Shown here: positions 63,258 through 64,000 of the stretch, piece after piece
How the letters are laid out: each line of letters opens with the position of its first letter
How positions within the stretch are numbered: the stretch's first letter is position 1
Source: CAIYZT01 sp947461435
Lineage (GTDB): Bacteria; Pseudomonadota; Alphaproteobacteria; Rhodobacterales; Rhodobacteraceae
Length of the DNA stretch: 64,000 nucleotides
Assembly (NCBI GenBank): GCA_965284435.1
Contig: OZ260083.1
Location: 2,418,001-2,482,000, forward strand
Direction of reading: 5' to 3'
Program-made: the position numbers and the translations under genes
The notes under the pieces: generated by a model
Seen by the model: only the letters and a program-made list of their open reading frames with translations
What the model was told of the DNA's origin: nothing
Databases searched by the model: none

Positions 63258-64000
63258 CTAGTCTTCCAGGGGGATCTGGGTGACCAGCACCTTGTCGATG
63301 CGCAGGCCGTCCATATCGATCACTTCAAAGCGGAACCCTTCGGCGATGAACTCTTCGCCCAATTGCGGCATGCGGCGCATCTGGTGCAAAACCAGCCCCG
63401 CCACCGTGTCATACTCCCCCGCCAACGCGCGGTTCAGCCCCATCCGGTCGCAAAATTCATCCACCGGCATCCAGCCCGAAATCAAAAGGCTGCCGTCCGC
63501 GCGCGCCACCAGCGCCGGCTCGTCCCCGTCAATCGCCATTTCCGACCCGGTGATCGCCGACAGAACATCCGAGGTCGTCACAATCCCCTCGAAATGTCCG
63601 TATTCATCATACACCAGCGCCAGATTGTCGGCCGATTTCTGCAAAACCTCGATCACATCCAAGGCGTCGGCCTGATCCGAGATGACAGGAACCTCGCGCA
63701 GCAAAGTCTTGACGACCAAAGGTTCGCGGCGGGACAAGGCGTTGAAGGCATCCGTCAAGGTGACAATGCCCAAAACCTCGCCCGTGGCGCGGCTGATCAC
63801 CGGCATGCGCGGCCGCCCGATCCGCCGGATCGCGGCAATGGTTTCGGCCGAGGTGCCCTCCAGATCCAGCATGTCCAGATCCTGACGCGGCGTCATCAAG
63901 GCGCGGGCCGATCGGTCGCCAAGCCGCATCACCCCGGCCATCATGCTGCGCTCGCCCTCTTCCAGAACGCCGCCTTCATGGGCCTCGGTCAAGATCAGAT
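63258..64000 (-). CDS. CorC/HlyC-type CBS-domain protein (5' partial)
   Basis: C-terminal part of a hemolysin/CNNM-like protein: GVLEEGERSMMAGVMRLGDRSARALMTPR leads into two CBS domains, and a CorC-type C-terminal domain follows (GWMPVDEFCDRMGL, AEGFRFEVIDMDGLRIDKV). The frame continues without a start codon to the right edge, so the membrane part is missing. The family takes part in Mg2+/Co2+ transport or resistance. Confidence 0.85.
   Translation of the reverse strand, partial: LILTEAHEGGVLEEGERSMMAGVMRLGDRSARALMTPRQDLDMLDLEGTSAETIAAIRRIGRPRMPVISRATGEVLGIVTLTDAFNALSRREPLVVKTLLREVPVISDQADALDVIEVLQKSADNLALVYDEYGHFEGIVTTSDVLSAITGSEMAIDGDEPALVARADGSLLISGWMPVDEFCDRMGLNRALAGEYDTVAGLVLHQMRRMPQLGEEFIAEGFRFEVIDMDGLRIDKVLVTQIPLED

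Overview
The window is a high-GC chromosomal segment from an alphaproteobacterium, most likely a Rhodobacterales/Roseobacter-type marine organism. The evidence is gene content and order: yajC-secD-secF running into ccmABCDG, a four-subunit sarcosine oxidase operon, a dimethylglycine-dehydrogenase-like enzyme, and several Hint-tailed RTX proteins. This is inferred from content; no 16S gene is present.

Left end (1-16.3 kb): the 3' part of a GcvT-type FAD dehydrogenase, then three very large minus-strand genes (about 3.5, 7.1 and 2.9 kb). They encode calcium-binding RTX repeat proteins with unrelated N-termini, but each ends in a Hint domain of 192-193 residues. A 0.8 kb non-coding stretch and a tRNA-Leu(CAA) follow. 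No type I secretion machinery is in the window, so export of these proteins is inferred only.

Middle (16.4-36.8 kb): housekeeping genes. These are a YpfJ-type metallopeptidase, a YqaA-like membrane protein, dsbB, dgt, erpA, a conserved unknown gene and xthA. A long minus-strand block follows, yajC-secD-secF-(Mth938-like)-ccmA-ccmB-ccmC-ccmD-ccmG; the 53-codon ccmD is easily missed. Next come an acyltransferase, serS, a TspO-like protein and the YfgM-like/bamB/der cluster. A fourth RTX protein, without a Hint domain and built as two similar halves, is divergent from that cluster.

Right part (36.8-64 kb): an Atm1-type ABC exporter faces an ArsR regulator across a near-perfect palindrome. Then follow a LysM protein, a LOG hydrolase, RarD, Fe/Mn-SOD, the soxBDAG operon (divergent from ccmI-ruvX-DUF1289 across a cluster of five ATTGCG hexamers), a putative 2OG oxygenase, two MFS transporters, dusA and a ChaC protein. 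A LysR-controlled, probable pipecolate/lysine catabolic cluster (oxidase, ALDH7 dehydrogenase, PLP decarboxylase) leads into surE-pcm-nlpD. A CorC/HlyC-type CBS protein runs off the right edge.

The most notable items are the Hint-tailed RTX family with its eight-fold internal module, the ArsR palindrome touching the arsR start codon, and the ATTGCG array in front of sarcosine oxidase. All functions are read from motifs and synteny; no database search was possible.
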